DNA from: Bacteroidales bacterium UBA6366
GTDB taxonomy: Bacteria; Bacteroidota; Bacteroidia; Bacteroidales; UBA932
Length of the DNA stretch: 64,000 nucleotides
Assembly: GCA_002438845.1 (NCBI GenBank)
Contig: DJRG01000078.1
Coordinates: 15,044-79,043, forward strand
Direction of reading: 5' to 3'
Below the pieces are notes generated by a model that saw only the letters and a list, made by a program, of their open reading frames with translations, was not told where the DNA came from and made no database searches. This document shows, one piece after another, positions 26,496 through 35,633 of the stretch (its first letter is position 1; every line of letters starts with the position of its first letter). The position numbers and the translations under genes were made by a program.

Positions 26496-26567
26496 GACAG
26501 CTTGTCACGACAATGTGACAATTTGTCGCCCTTTTGATACTATTCTGGCATCGGCACGCCGATTGAT
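26496..26567 (+). promoter_or_regulatory. Possible sigma-54-type promoter with repeated TGTCA/TGACA activator sites before hsp20
   Basis: At 26496-26528 there are alternating GACA/TGTC motifs in both orientations (CGACAGCTTGTCACGACAAT then GTGACAATTTGTCG). At 26552-26567 lies CGGCACGCCGATTGAT, close to the -24/-12 consensus TGGCACG-N4-TTGCW but with GA in place of the usual GC at -12. The gap to the hsp20 ATG is 73 bp. The layout (activator sites about 25-55 bp upstream of a -24 box) fits RpoN control of a stress gene. Tentative. Confidence 0.45.
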
Positions 26568-26640
26568 TAATGTACAGATGTCCGCTTGAAAGAGCGGGTG
26601 GAAAAATAGATAAGTAAAACAAAAAATAGGAGATTTAATT

Positions 26641-27078
26641 ATGTTACCAGTATCAAAAAAGTACAACAACCAGAATTGGTTACCGAACATTTTCAACGAT
26701 TTCTTTGATAATGATTGGATGGTCAGGACAAATGCGACCGCTCCGGCGATCAACGTATTAGAAAACGAGAAGAGCTATGACATCGAGCTCGCCGCTCCGG
26801 GCATGACCAAGGATGATTTCAAGGTTAGCCTTGACGACAATGGTGATCTTGTCATCAACATGGAGAAGAAAGAGGAGAACAATGAAGAAAAGAAGCACGG
26901 TCACTATCTGAGGCGTGAGTTCTCATATTCAAAGTTCCAGCAGACGATGGTTTTGCCTGACGACGTTGAGAAAGAGAAGATTAGCGCTTCCGTTGTCAAT
27001 GGTGTGCTCAAGGTCAACATCCCTAAGCAACTGAAGCAGGAAGTGCCTCAGGCCAAAAAAATCATAGAAATTAAGTAA
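26641..27078 (+). CDS. Small heat shock protein (Hsp20/alpha-crystallin)
   Basis: 145 residues. The alpha-crystallin domain runs from about 38 to 130 (YDIELAAPGMTKDDFKVSL ... GHYLRREFSYSKFQQTMVLP ... VNGVLKVNIPK), with a short N-terminal arm and an acidic EEN loop. Members bind unfolding proteins without ATP. Single gene, preceded by an inverted-repeat region with a possible sigma-54 promoter. Confidence 0.93.
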   Translation: MLPVSKKYNNQNWLPNIFNDFFDNDWMVRTNATAPAINVLENEKSYDIELAAPGMTKDDFKVSLDDNGDLVINMEKKEENNEEKKHGHYLRREFSYSKFQQTMVLPDDVEKEKISASVVNGVLKVNIPKQLKQEVPQAKKIIEIK

Positions 27079-27083
27079 AAAAG

Positions 27084-27114
27084 TTTGCAGGTTAAAGAAA
27101 AATGCCTATCTTTG
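27084..27114 (+). promoter_or_regulatory. Promoter of tRNA-Asp
   Basis: TTTG (27084-27087), 19-nt spacer, TATCTTTG (27107-27114): exact Bacteroidetes form, about 50 bp before the tRNA. Confidence 0.75.
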
Positions 27115-27162
27115 CATCCGCATTCAGGGAAACAACCAGAAACGACGGATGCAAAATCGCAA

Positions 27163-27237
27163 GGTGCGGTAGTTCAGCTTGGTTAGAACGCCGGCCTGTC
27201 ACGCCGGAGGTCGAGGGTTCGAGCCCCTTCCGCACCG
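27163..27237 (+). tRNA. tRNA-Asp (GTC)
   Basis: The acceptor arms GGTGCGG and CCGCACC pair over 7 bp, the anticodon loop is CTGTCAC inside GGC/GCC-type stems, giving anticodon GTC, and the T arm contains GGTTCGAGCC. Discriminator base G, as usual for Asp; CCA is not encoded. Confidence 0.95.
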
Positions 27238-27242
27238 CAGAA

Positions 27243-27273
27243 AGTCCTGGAGATTTCTCCGGGACTTTTTTTT
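27243..27273 (+). terminator. Rho-independent terminator after tRNA-Asp
   Basis: AGTCCTGGAGA-TTT-CTCCGGGACT hairpin followed by eight T residues. Confidence 0.88.
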
Positions 27274-27300
27274 GTCTATCTCTCCGCCGGCCCTGCCGTC

Positions 27301-27341
27301 CCGGTCACTGAGCCTGGCGCTTCGGCAAGCTCAGCGACCGG
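27301..27341. repeat. REP-like hairpin
   Basis: Near-palindrome CCGGTCACTGAGCC ... GGCAAGCTCAGCGACCGG around a 9-nt centre; two REP half-units in opposite orientation. Confidence 0.7.
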
Positions 27342-27373
27342 AAAAGGGAATCAAGTCCTAAAGTATGCGCTTT

Positions 27374-27398
27374 GGTCACTGAGCCTGTCGAAGTGACC
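27374..27398 (+). repeat. REP-like element
   Basis: GGTCACTGAGCCTGTCGAAG plus TGACC, a perfect-armed copy, followed by a partial echo (GTCGAAGCGAAGTGA) at 27404-27418. Confidence 0.75.
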
Positions 27399-27458
27399 AA
27401 ATCCGTCGAAGCGAAGTGAAAACAGTGTCATTATTCGGCACAAGCCGGGAAATATTCG

Positions 27459-27478
27459 TAAATTTGCGGTTCGCAAAT
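27459..27478 (+). promoter_or_regulatory. -7 element overlapped by inverted repeat before uvrA
   Basis: TAAATTTG (27459-27466) fits the -7 consensus. It overlaps a perfect inverted repeat ATTTGCG-GTT-CGCAAAT (27462-27478) that ends 9 bp before the uvrA ATG. The placement suits an operator, possibly damage-responsive, but the recognition protein is unknown. Confidence 0.45.
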
Positions 27479-27487
27479 CGCTGAACT

Positions 27488-30352
27488 ATGACAGAAGACG
27501 GAAAGATAATCATCAAAGGAGCCAAGGTCAACAACCTTAAGGACATCACGGTTGAGATTCCCAGGAACAAACTGGTGGTGGTGACCGGCATTTCAGGGTC
27601 GGGAAAGTCTTCGCTGGCCTTTGACACACTGTTCGCTGAAGGGCAGAGACGCTTTGCTGAGAGTCTTTCGTCGTACGCCCGCCAGTTTCTTGGCAGAATG
27701 AGCAAGCCGGATGTTGAATCAATCGAAGGAATCCCTCCGGCAATCGCCATAGAGCAGAAGGTCAACGTCAAGAATCCTCGCTCGACCGTGGCCACGACAA
27801 CCGAAATCTACGACTACCTCCGCATAATCTTCGCGAGAATCGGACGGACATATTCCCCTGTCAGCGGCAAGGAGGTCAAATGCCACAGTGTCAATGATGT
27901 GATGGCCAGTATTTTAAGTGGGGATTCCAGGACGGCGTATATTCTCGCTGACCTGGACTGGTCAGGTAGGGAGGACAAGGTCGAACTGATGCTTCGCCTC
28001 AAGGAGGAGGGATATTCCCGATTCTTCGGCGATGACGGGATCATCCGGATCGAAGACGTCATGAGGATGGCTGACAAAAGGGAGTACCCCGAGCGTCTTG
28101 ATCTGCTGATTGACCGTCTTAAGCTTCCGGCTTTTAAGGAGTGTCTGCCATATTCGGAAGACGGCTCTCCGTGGTCGCAGAATGATTGGGAGGATCTTCA
28201 GACCAGGCTGCGTTCGTCGATCGACACGGCGTTCAGAGTGGGCGAGGGCAAACTCATCCTCCGCAAGGACAATTCCGTGGAGGAATATTCCAACCGCTTC
28301 GAACTGGACGGCATTACATTCCGCCAGCCTGATGAATATCTTTTCTCGTTCAACAGCCCTCTTGGCGCGTGCCCTGTCTGCGGAGGCCTTGGAAAGATCA
28401 TCGGGGTCAGCGAGGATCTCGTGATCCCGGACAAGACCAAAAGCATCTACGACGGAGCCATTGCCTGCTGGAAAGGGGAGTCGATGGGATGGTTCAGGGA
28501 TCATCTGATCAAGGTCGCTCCACGTTACGGGATTCCGATTTTCGAGCCGTACTGCAACCTCTCGCAAAAAGTAAAGAACATCATCTGGGATACCCACAGC
28601 GTTGAGGGCGACGATGACTCGCTTGTCGGCATCAATGAGTTCTTCAAGTGGGTGGAGTCCCAAAGGTACAAGATCCAGTATAAGTATATGCTGAGCCGTT
28701 TCTCTGGCCGTACCACCTGCCACGCCTGCCACGGCACGAGACTGCGCCCGGAGGCGTTGTACGTGAAAGTAGGAGGGAAGACGATAGCGGAACTGCTTGA
28801 CATGAACATTGATGAGTTGTTGGACTTCTTCTCGTGCTTGAAGTTGACTGAATATGAGACATCCATCGTCCGTAAGGCTGTCGAGGAGATTGTCTCACGC
28901 CTGCGGTACATAAAGGATGTCGGTCTGGCGTACCTTACCTTGAGCCGGGCCTGCAACACCCTTTCAGGAGGTGAAAGCCAGAGAATCAATCTGGTCACGG
29001 CTTTGGGCAGTTCGCTGGTTGGTTCCATGTACATTCTGGACGAACCGAGCATCGGCCTTCATCCGCGTGACACCGAACGGCTTATAGGTGTGCTTCGCAA
29101 ACTGCGCGACATCGGCAACACCCTTGTCGTGGTCGAGCATGACGAGGAAATCATCCGCGCGGCCGACGTGCTGATCGACATGGGGCCGTATGCCGGAGTG
29201 AACGGAGGGCGGATTGTATTCCAAGGAAAGATCGGGGACAATGTCCCGGCTAAGGTCATGGACAATTCCCTGACGCTCCAGTATCTGACCGGACGTAGAT
29301 CCCGCTATGTCAGGGAAAAACATCCGTGGACATATTCAATCACGGTGGAAGGTGCCCAGGAGCACAATCTTAAGAATATTGATGTGAAGTTCCCGTTAGG
29401 TGTGCTGACCGTGGTCTCCGGAGTCAGCGGCAGCGGAAAGTCTTCCCTCGTGGGGGACATCCTCTACCCGGCGCTCTACCGCATGATCAACCAGACCGGC
29501 GACCTTCCGGGAATATTCCGAAAGATCTCCGGCAACACCGACAGAATCAAGAATGTTGAATATGTAGACCAGAACCCGATAGGAAAGAGCTCCCGCTCCA
29601 ACGCCGTGACCTATCTCAAGGTCTACGATGACATCCGCAAACTCCTCGCCGAGCAGCAGTACGCCAAGATCAACGGCTACACCCCGTCCTTCTTCTCGTT
29701 CAATCAGGACGGCGGGCGATGCCCCGAATGTCAGGGAGACGGTTTCGTGCGCATCCCGATGCAGTTCATGGCTGATGTGACGATGGTCTGCGAGACGTGC
29801 GGCGGCAAGCGTTTCAAGCCGGACATCCTTGAGGTCCGGTTCAAGGGCAGGAACATCGACGACATCCTCAACATGAGCGTCGAGGAGGCGATCTCGTTCT
29901 TCGGCTCTCAGCCTGAGGAACTGTCAAAGCAGATCGCGAGGAAACTCCAGCCGCTTGTCGATGTGGGACTGTCCTACATCAAGCTCGGTCAGAGCTCGTC
30001 AACACTTTCCGGAGGCGAGAGCCAGAGGATCAAGCTGGCTTGGTTCCTGTCCAAGAACGAGGACGATCCCGACAATGTGCGGAAAAAGATTTTGTTTCTG
30101 TTCGACGAGCCGACGACAGGACTGCATTTCTATGATGTGGAGAAGTTGCTTAAAGCCTTTGACTTCCTTATCCGCAATGGCCACACGGTGATTGTCGTGG
30201 AGCACAATCTGGATGTCATCAAGGCCGCGGACTGGGTCATTGACCTTGGGCCCGAGGCCGGAGACAACGGCGGCGAGGTTGTCTTCGCCGGAACTCCGGA
30301 GGATATGATCCGCAACGGACAATCCTGGACGGCTAAGTACCTTCGTGGGTAA
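27488..30352 (+). CDS. uvrA: Excinuclease ABC subunit A
   Basis: 954 residues, the usual length. Two ABC modules are present: Walker [16 protein letters not shown] near 34-48 and [11 protein letters not shown] near 650. Signature/Walker B blocks are [13 protein letters not shown]...[11 protein letters not shown] and [13 protein letters not shown]...[10 protein letters not shown]. Zinc-binding cysteines appear at [17 protein letters not shown] and [17 protein letters not shown]. UvrA scans DNA for bulky lesions and loads UvrB. It stands alone here, with a -7 element and inverted repeat directly upstream. Confidence 0.95.
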   Translation: MTEDGKIIIKGAKVNNLKDITVEIPRNKLVVVTGISGSGKSSLAFDTLFAEGQRRFAESLSSYARQFLGRMSKPDVESIEGIPPAIAIEQKVNVKNPRSTVATTTEIYDYLRIIFARIGRTYSPVSGKEVKCHSVNDVMASILSGDSRTAYILADLDWSGREDKVELMLRLKEEGYSRFFGDDGIIRIEDVMRMADKREYPERLDLLIDRLKLPAFKECLPYSEDGSPWSQNDWEDLQTRLRSSIDTAFRVGEGKLILRKDNSVEEYSNRFELDGITFRQPDEYLFSFNSPLGACPVCGGLGKIIGVSEDLVIPDKTKSIYDGAIACWKGESMGWFRDHLIKVAPRYGIPIFEPYCNLSQKVKNIIWDTHSVEGDDDSLVGINEFFKWVESQRYKIQYKYMLSRFSGRTTCHACHGTRLRPEALYVKVGGKTIAELLDMNIDELLDFFSCLKLTEYETSIVRKAVEEIVSRLRYIKDVGLAYLTLSRACNTLSGGESQRINLVTALGSSLVGSMYILDEPSIGLHPRDTERLIGVLRKLRDIGNTLVVVEHDEEIIRAADVLIDMGPYAGVNGGRIVFQGKIGDNVPAKVMDNSLTLQYLTGRRSRYVREKHPWTYSITVEGAQEHNLKNIDVKFPLGVLTVVSGVSGSGKSSLVGDILYPALYRMINQTGDLPGIFRKISGNTDRIKNVEYVDQNPIGKSSRSNAVTYLKVYDDIRKLLAEQQYAKINGYTPSFFSFNQDGGRCPECQGDGFVRIPMQFMADVTMVCETCGGKRFKPDILEVRFKGRNIDDILNMSVEEAISFFGSQPEELSKQIARKLQPLVDVGLSYIKLGQSSSTLSGGESQRIKLAWFLSKNEDDPDNVRKKILFLFDEPTTGLHFYDVEKLLKAFDFLIRNGHTVIVVEHNLDVIKAADWVIDLGPEAGDNGGEVVFAGTPEDMIRNGQSWTAKYLRG

Positions 30353-30365
30353 GGCTTCTGGTATT

Positions 30366-30441
30366 AAGGTCAGGGGGGAAAAAGGCAAATGCCAAATTTT
30401 GCACGTGACCAAAATTTGACATTTGATTTTCCCCTGACCTT
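30366..30441. repeat. Long imperfect inverted repeat between convergent uvrA and licD
   Basis: The outer arms AAGGTCAGGGG and CCCCTGACCTT and the inner arms CAAATGCCAAATTTTG and CAAAATTTGACATTTG pair almost throughout, leaving a loop of about 8 nt (CACGTGAC). The whole 76-bp element folds into one hairpin. It may act as a bidirectional terminator or be a miniature mobile element. Confidence 0.65.
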
Positions 30442-30481
30442 GGGTGGAAAGAATCAGTGATATTCTTTTCGCTTATTCTTT

Positions 30482-30510
30482 CCGGTCACTGAGCCTGTCG
30501 AAGTGACCGG
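30482..30510. repeat. REP-like element
   Basis: CCGGTCACTGAGCCTGTCGA plus AGTGACCGG; ends 1 bp before the stop codon of the convergent licD gene. Confidence 0.75.
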
Positions 30511-30511
30511 A

Positions 30512-31339
30512 TCAGCCCTTCCAATAGAACGTGATATAGTTCTGAAGCGGTTTTCGTTTGTTCTTTGGTGGAAGCTGCATGAAATCGCCATAGGAGTCGC
30601 GCAGAATCTTGTCATAGCCTTTCCAGACAAAAAACTCACTGTCTTCAAATTTCAGGCGGACATATTCATTGATCTCATCTTCCTCAAAGAACTCGTTGGC
30701 GCCAAGCTCAGGGCAGGTGAGCTGTGACCAATGCCGGCTCTCCTTCGGGGAAACCAGGGAGATGAGTGTGTTCATGTCCTTGACAATGTCCGCCGGGTCG
30801 CGCTTGATAAGGCGAGGATGAGTCCTTTTCAACGTCCAGATTTTAAGCCTTTTCCTTATGGGAAATCTGGATGAGGAGATTGTGTGTACCCTGCGTATCC
30901 CGACATTGAACTTCATGAGTAGCAGCAGAGAATCATAGATTCGATCAAAGGTCTCCTTGTCATCCGGGACCCTGTCAATCGGGAATATATCGATCCAGAC
31001 CCCGACATCGCACATTACCCAAGGAATGCTACTGGAAGCGAGGGTCTTTTCCGTGTCACAGACTCTTCCGAAAGCTATGTAGCAGTCAGGGGTGTTACGG
31101 CTGTCTATGAATGAATATCTGTCCGAACGGTAGGTGGCCCTGAATCTTTCATAGTCCTCTCTCGGCATCATGATGTCAACGTCGTCATCCCATGGGATGA
31201 ATCCCTTGTGCCGTACAGCGCCAAGCAGAGTGCCGTATCCCAATGAATATCTTATCCCGTTACTTTCGCAGAATCCGGCCACATCCTTCAATATGTCAAG
31301 GCTGAACTGTTGGAGTTCGCGGAGAGTGAGTTGTCTCAT
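30512..31339 (-). CDS. LicD-family phosphotransferase
   Basis: 275 residues. The nucleotidyltransferase-like core is clear: YSLGYGTLLGAVRHKGFIPW followed by DDDVDIMMPREDY, then WIDIFPIDRVPDD. LicD enzymes move phosphocholine or a similar phospho-group from a CDP carrier to a surface glycan. It is the last gene of a minus-strand set with the cytidylyltransferase-oxidoreductase and aminotransferase genes, 7 bp after the former. A second LicD lies at 33822. Acceptor and donor are unknown. Confidence 0.9.
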   Translation of the reverse strand: MRQLTLRELQQFSLDILKDVAGFCESNGIRYSLGYGTLLGAVRHKGFIPWDDDVDIMMPREDYERFRATYRSDRYSFIDSRNTPDCYIAFGRVCDTEKTLASSSIPWVMCDVGVWIDIFPIDRVPDDKETFDRIYDSLLLLMKFNVGIRRVHTISSSRFPIRKRLKIWTLKRTHPRLIKRDPADIVKDMNTLISLVSPKESRHWSQLTCPELGANEFFEEDEINEYVRLKFEDSEFFVWKGYDKILRDSYGDFMQLPPKNKRKPLQNYITFYWKG

Positions 31340-31346
31340 TGCAGTT

Positions 31347-32693
31347 TTAACTTAATTTGTATACGTTCTTCCCGTTGATGTAGTCTTCCTGGATCTGAGT
31401 CATCTTCAGGATTTCCTCTTTGGACAAAAGGTAGAGACGTTGCTCAGGATTGAGTATGTGTGAGATGAACTCCCGGATCTCATACCTTAGCCCTTCGCCC
31501 ATGAACGGGTAGAAACACTTTCTGTTCTGGTTCTGATCCTCGAACCTTTGCTCGAAATAGTCCGTCTTCCACCACGGGGCCGGGACATAGATGTAGCCCT
31601 TGGTCCCTGAGATGACCATATTACCCTCGGTCTTTGCCCCAAGTCCGACTTGGAAAGAGGCGGTGGCGCTGTCGTAACGGAACACAGCCTTGGTGTACAT
31701 GTCCACATCGTTCTTCATTATGGAATAAAAGTTCACGTTCCGCACATCACGCCCGAGCAGTTTGATGATCGGCAGGAGAGGGAAGCATGCGTTCTCGTTC
31801 ATGCTGCCTCCGAATCTTGAATGGTCCAGTTTGGAGGACTTCTCGTTGGTGAGGGTCGTGACTGATGCGTTGATGTCCACGATCTTTCCGATCACGCCGG
31901 ATTTCAGCATTGAGAATAGGTGTCTGAAGGCCGGGCAATAGGCAGTCTTGTGTGCCACCATCAGGGTCTTTCCATTGGCCTCGGCGATGGAGAACAGCTC
32001 CTCGGCCTCAGCGAGGTGCAGGACGAAAGGGGTCTCGCACAGTACGTGTTTCCCGGCAAGGAGAGCCGCCCTTGCATATTCAAAATGAGTGTAGTGAGGT
32101 GATGCGACATAGACCGCGTCGCAATTCGCCAACAGCTCCTCAAGTGTCCGTGCCGCCAGCGGTATTCCATTGGCCGCGCGGAACGCCTCGCATTCCTCGT
32201 GGTCAGGATTGTAGACCGCGCTGATCGTGTTGCCGCTGACATACTTGGCCTCCGGAACGAATCTCCCCGCTATGCTTCCCGTGCCGATCATTCCTATCCT
32301 GACGGAAATCTGCTCCTCTCTGAGCATCGTGCTGGAGATCCCTTGGGTGCGGGGCAGATAGACCACCTCGCAAAACTCCTTGAGATAGTCGAAGTAACCT
32401 TCCCAGTCGGATCCTATGGCGAAGACATCCACATTGTACTTCTGGATGTCATCGATCTTCTGCCCTTTGTACTCCTCGATGATCACCTCGTCCGCATAAC
32501 TTGTGTCCTTTACGGCCTGGACGCGTTTCATCACGCTGTCCCTTGTGTTCATCTTTCCGCGCTCAAGGTCGAAGTTGTCGGTGGTCACGCCTACAATCAG
32601 CCAATCGCCGAGTTCCTTCGCCCGGCGAAGCAGATTGATGTGCCCTTGATGCAGGACGTCAAAAGTCCCGTAAGTGATAACCTTTTTCATCAA
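31347..32693 (-). CDS. Cytidylyltransferase - Gfo/Idh/MocA oxidoreductase fusion
   Basis: 448 residues. Residues 1 to about 135 are a TagD/GCT-like nucleotidyltransferase: GTFDVLHQGHINLLRRAKELGD with the HxGH motif, and the ISSTMLRE end motif. From about 136 the chain continues as a Gfo/Idh/MocA dehydrogenase: VRIGMIGTGSIAGRFVPEAK, CDAVYVASPHYTHFEYARAA, GKHVLCETPFVLHLAEAEEL. The fusion implies that a CTP-activated small alcohol phosphate and an NAD(P)-dependent step belong to one pathway. It overlaps the class V aminotransferase gene (32690) by 4 bp and precedes licD. A second ATG at 32690 is an equally possible start. The product is inferred to be a CDP-linked (amino)alcohol for LicD. Confidence 0.88.
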   Translation of the reverse strand: MMKKVITYGTFDVLHQGHINLLRRAKELGDWLIVGVTTDNFDLERGKMNTRDSVMKRVQAVKDTSYADEVIIEEYKGQKIDDIQKYNVDVFAIGSDWEGYFDYLKEFCEVVYLPRTQGISSTMLREEQISVRIGMIGTGSIAGRFVPEAKYVSGNTISAVYNPDHEECEAFRAANGIPLAARTLEELLANCDAVYVASPHYTHFEYARAALLAGKHVLCETPFVLHLAEAEELFSIAEANGKTLMVAHKTAYCPAFRHLFSMLKSGVIGKIVDINASVTTLTNEKSSKLDHSRFGGSMNENACFPLLPIIKLLGRDVRNVNFYSIMKNDVDMYTKAVFRYDSATASFQVGLGAKTEGNMVISGTKGYIYVPAPWWKTDYFEQRFEDQNQNRKCFYPFMGEGLRYEIREFISHILNPEQRLYLLSKEEILKMTQIQEDYINGKNVYKLS

Positions 32694-33742
32694 ACGGTCT
32701 CGGATTCAATCATGTGAATGCGCTCGGCGAGAGTGCGGAGCTCCTCGTCGGTCTGGAGTCCCATGTGGGAGATCCTGTAGAATCCAGGAATTGAGCCTGG
32801 CATGATGTAAGTCCCGTAACGCTCGATCAACCCCCTGAATATCCTGCGCTCGGCCGTGTCCTTGGTCTGGATGGCGGTGATGGCGTAAGACGGATTCTCC
32901 GCCGGCATTGTCCAGCCGTATTTCCGGCATTCCTCACGGAACACCTCCGCCCTGTGGCGCACCTGTGAGATGTTCCATGACTCTCCTCCCTGTCCCTTGA
33001 GTTGCCTGAGCCTTGCGTTGAGCTGGAGGTAGATTAGGGTAGCGGGGCTGAACGGAGTCTGCCCTCTTTTGAGATTGCCCAGATTGTCATCGAAGTCCCA
33101 ATAGTAACCTTTATGGGCATATTCATAACCTTCCAACCTTTTGCTGATGAACAGGATGGACAGCCCAGGAGGAATATTCAGGCCTTTCTGCGTGCTTGTG
33201 ACGCAGATGTCGATTCCGAGCGCGTCCATGTCCAGCTCCTCGGCGAGGAATGAACTGATCACATCCACAACAAGAGAAACGTTGTGCCTGTGGCATATTC
33301 CTGAAATCTTCTCAAGGTTGAAAAGTTGGCCGGTCGAGGTCTCGTGGTGCTGGCAGAGGAACACTTCCGGACGCTCGGTCTCCACGGTCCGCTCCAACTC
33401 TTCATAATCGATGTCCTTGGCGAACGGGACCTTGAAGTCAATAACCGGAACTCCGTAATACTCACAGAGTGACACCCATCGCTTGCCGAAAGATCCACCG
33501 TTTATCGCTATCGCTTTCCTTTTTGTGCTGACGTAATTCTCCACAACCGCGCTCATCGCCCCGGTTCCGGAACCTGTGTAGATGATGGTTCTACCTCCCT
33601 TGCAATGAATCAGATCCAGAAGGATGCCTTCGGATTCGAGATTGATTTCAGAGAACTCATCGGTTCTCATGTAGGGGATCGGCTGAGATCCGATCGCCGC
33701 TATTTCCTTGTCCAGGTCTCCTGGAAAAACATAAGAATGCAT
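32690..33742 (-). CDS. Class V aminotransferase (AEP-transaminase-like)
   Basis: 350 residues. Fold-type I motifs: TGSGTGAMSAVVEN, VVDVISSFLAEELDMD and the PLP lysine in STQKGLNIPPGL. Closest in feel to 2-aminoethylphosphonate-pyruvate or alanine-glyoxylate transaminases. The genes for phosphonate formation (PEP mutase, phosphonopyruvate decarboxylase) are not in the window, so a phosphonate substrate is not shown. First gene of the three-gene set with the fused cytidylyltransferase and LicD; it probably installs the amino group of the transferred substituent. Confidence 0.85.
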   Translation of the reverse strand: MHSYVFPGDLDKEIAAIGSQPIPYMRTDEFSEINLESEGILLDLIHCKGGRTIIYTGSGTGAMSAVVENYVSTKRKAIAINGGSFGKRWVSLCEYYGVPVIDFKVPFAKDIDYEELERTVETERPEVFLCQHHETSTGQLFNLEKISGICHRHNVSLVVDVISSFLAEELDMDALGIDICVTSTQKGLNIPPGLSILFISKRLEGYEYAHKGYYWDFDDNLGNLKRGQTPFSPATLIYLQLNARLRQLKGQGGESWNISQVRHRAEVFREECRKYGWTMPAENPSYAITAIQTKDTAERRIFRGLIERYGTYIMPGSIPGFYRISHMGLQTDEELRTLAERIHMIESETV

Positions 33743-33821
33743 ACTCGGTTTGCTACAGATTACGCAAATTTAACAAAAATCAGTTATATTTGTGAACATC
33801 GGGCTATAATTTGAACGTATT

Positions 33822-34625
33822 ATGCAAAAATTGTCTCACAGAGAGATTCAACTTTATCTCCTTGACATACTCAAGGCCGTGGATTCCTTCTGCGCCAAGG
33901 AAGGAATCAGGTATTCCATGGCCTACGGAACCCTCCTCGGGGCCGTGCGTCACAAAGGCTTCATTCCCTGGGACGATGACATTGACCTCTTGATGCCGAG
34001 ACCTGATTATGAGCGTTTTGTCTCCACGTTCGGAAAGGAGCCCGGCTCGCGTTACCGTTGCCTTTGCCATAAGGAAGGAGTGAAAGGCGACCGCTTCGTT
34101 CATTTTTTCTCCAAGGTCGAGGATGTCAAAACCAAAAGTCTTCAAGGACGCGGCTATGAGTATGACTTCGGTCTGAACATCGACATATTCCCGATGGACG
34201 GCAAGCCTGAAGACCCTGAACTCCAGAGGAAGAGGGAGCGTCAATTGACGCATTGGTCGCACAGGCTCAACATCTGCGGCACGAGGTTCGACCTGTTCAA
34301 CTTCCATCAGCCGTTGTTCTCAAAAATCGAAGCGCACGCCAGGGGGGCTGAATATTGGTGGAAAAAGATTGACGCCGAGGTCCGGAAATATCCTTACGAG
34401 ACTTCGCGCCTCGCCGGGGCAGTCTCCGTCACCTACAATGGCACGAGGGAAATCTTCGAAAGGTATATGCTTGAGGAATATGTCGATCTGGAATTTGAAG
34501 GTTGCAGCTTCAAGGCATTCCGCCGCTGGGATGACTGGCTCTCGCAGGAGTTCGGGGACTACATGACCCTGCCGCCGGAAAACAAACGCAAGTGCCACGA
34601 CCTTACCGTTTATCTGTTGGATTAG
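33822..34625 (+). CDS. LicD-family phosphotransferase
   Basis: 267 residues, a paralogue of the protein at 30512-31339: YSMAYGTLLGAVRHKGFIPW, DDDIDLLMPRPDYERF, LNIDIFPMDGKPED. It starts 79 bp from the divergent aminotransferase gene, so the two may share a control region, and is followed 5 bp later by the Stealth-type phosphotransferase. Likely attaches a phospho-substituent to a surface polysaccharide. Confidence 0.9.
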   Translation: MQKLSHREIQLYLLDILKAVDSFCAKEGIRYSMAYGTLLGAVRHKGFIPWDDDIDLLMPRPDYERFVSTFGKEPGSRYRCLCHKEGVKGDRFVHFFSKVEDVKTKSLQGRGYEYDFGLNIDIFPMDGKPEDPELQRKRERQLTHWSHRLNICGTRFDLFNFHQPLFSKIEAHARGAEYWWKKIDAEVRKYPYETSRLAGAVSVTYNGTREIFERYMLEEYVDLEFEGCSFKAFRRWDDWLSQEFGDYMTLPPENKRKCHDLTVYLLD

Positions 34626-34630
34626 TTGTT

Positions 34631-35623
34631 ATGGACATTGATTTCGTAGTTACATGGGTCGATATGAACGATCCGGCCTGGAAGGCTGATTTCGCCAAGT
34701 ATTCAGGCAAGATTGACAACTCAAAGAACCAATTCTCCGAGGCCCGTTTCAGGGATTACGGTTTGCTGAAATATTGGTTCAGAGGCATTGACAAGTTCGC
34801 CCCGTGGGTGCGAAAGGTGCATTTTGTGACCTGCGGCCAGAAGCCGGAGTGGCTGGATGAGAACAACCCGAAACTGCATCTGGTAAGCCATCGGGATTAT
34901 ATTCCGGAAAGGTTTCTTCCTGTGTTCAACTCTTCACTGATCGAGTTGTATCTGCATAAGATTCCGGATCTCGCCGAGCACTTCGTCTATTTCAACGATG
35001 ATTTCTACATGACGGCCCCGACTCCTCCGGAAAGGTTTTTCCAAAACGGCCTTCCGACCGACATCGCCGTCTTCAGGATGAACACCGGAGCCAGCCTCTG
35101 GTCCAAATGTCTTGAGAACAATGTCAGGATCATCAATGAGAGATTTGACAAGAAGACGGTTCTGCGCGAGCATCACGACAAGTGGTTCTCTCCTGTCTAT
35201 GGTGGCAAGAGCTGGCTCACGAAGTTGCTGAAGCCTTACGGCAAATTCATAACACTTAGGATTCCGCATAATGCCCAACCGTACTTGAAATCCACTTTTG
35301 AGGAGGTCTGGGCATATGCCGGCGATGAACTTACCCGTGTGTCTGCCAACCGGTTCCGCAGCCCGGAGGACTATACTCAGGAACTTTTCCGCACCTGGCA
35401 GATCTGTGAAGGGAATTTCGTGCCTTACAACACTTACGACGACACGAAGATGTTCCCGCTGATCATGAAGCCTGGAAAGGCCATCGAGGCTGTCAGGGAA
35501 GGGAAGTTCAGGCTTGTCTGCCTGAATGATAACGTTCACATCCGGAACTATGATCAGGTGATGTCATCTCTGGAGGAATCATTTAATGTCATCCTGCCTG
35601 AGAAGTCCTCGTTCGAGAAGTGA
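34631..35623 (+). CDS. Stealth-family hexose-1-phosphate transferase
   Basis: 330 residues from ATG 34631 (MDIDFVVTWVDMNDPAWKAD); a longer upstream frame overlaps licD and is not conserved-looking. Conserved blocks: CR1 (DFVVTWVD), CR2 (RFRDYGLLKYWFRGIDKFAPW, VHFVTCGQKPEWL, FVYFNDDFYM), and later LREHHDKWFSPVYGG-like CR3. Stealth enzymes join sugar-1-phosphates into capsular polymers with phosphodiester links. It directly follows licD. Confidence 0.88.
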   Translation: MDIDFVVTWVDMNDPAWKADFAKYSGKIDNSKNQFSEARFRDYGLLKYWFRGIDKFAPWVRKVHFVTCGQKPEWLDENNPKLHLVSHRDYIPERFLPVFNSSLIELYLHKIPDLAEHFVYFNDDFYMTAPTPPERFFQNGLPTDIAVFRMNTGASLWSKCLENNVRIINERFDKKTVLREHHDKWFSPVYGGKSWLTKLLKPYGKFITLRIPHNAQPYLKSTFEEVWAYAGDELTRVSANRFRSPEDYTQELFRTWQICEGNFVPYNTYDDTKMFPLIMKPGKAIEAVREGKFRLVCLNDNVHIRNYDQVMSSLEESFNVILPEKSSFEK

Positions 35624-35633
35624 TCACTTGTTG

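Noticed and set aside
32690..33742. Phosphonate biosynthesis cluster
   Set aside because: The aminotransferase resembles AEP transaminases, but PEP mutase and phosphonopyruvate decarboxylase genes are missing from the window.
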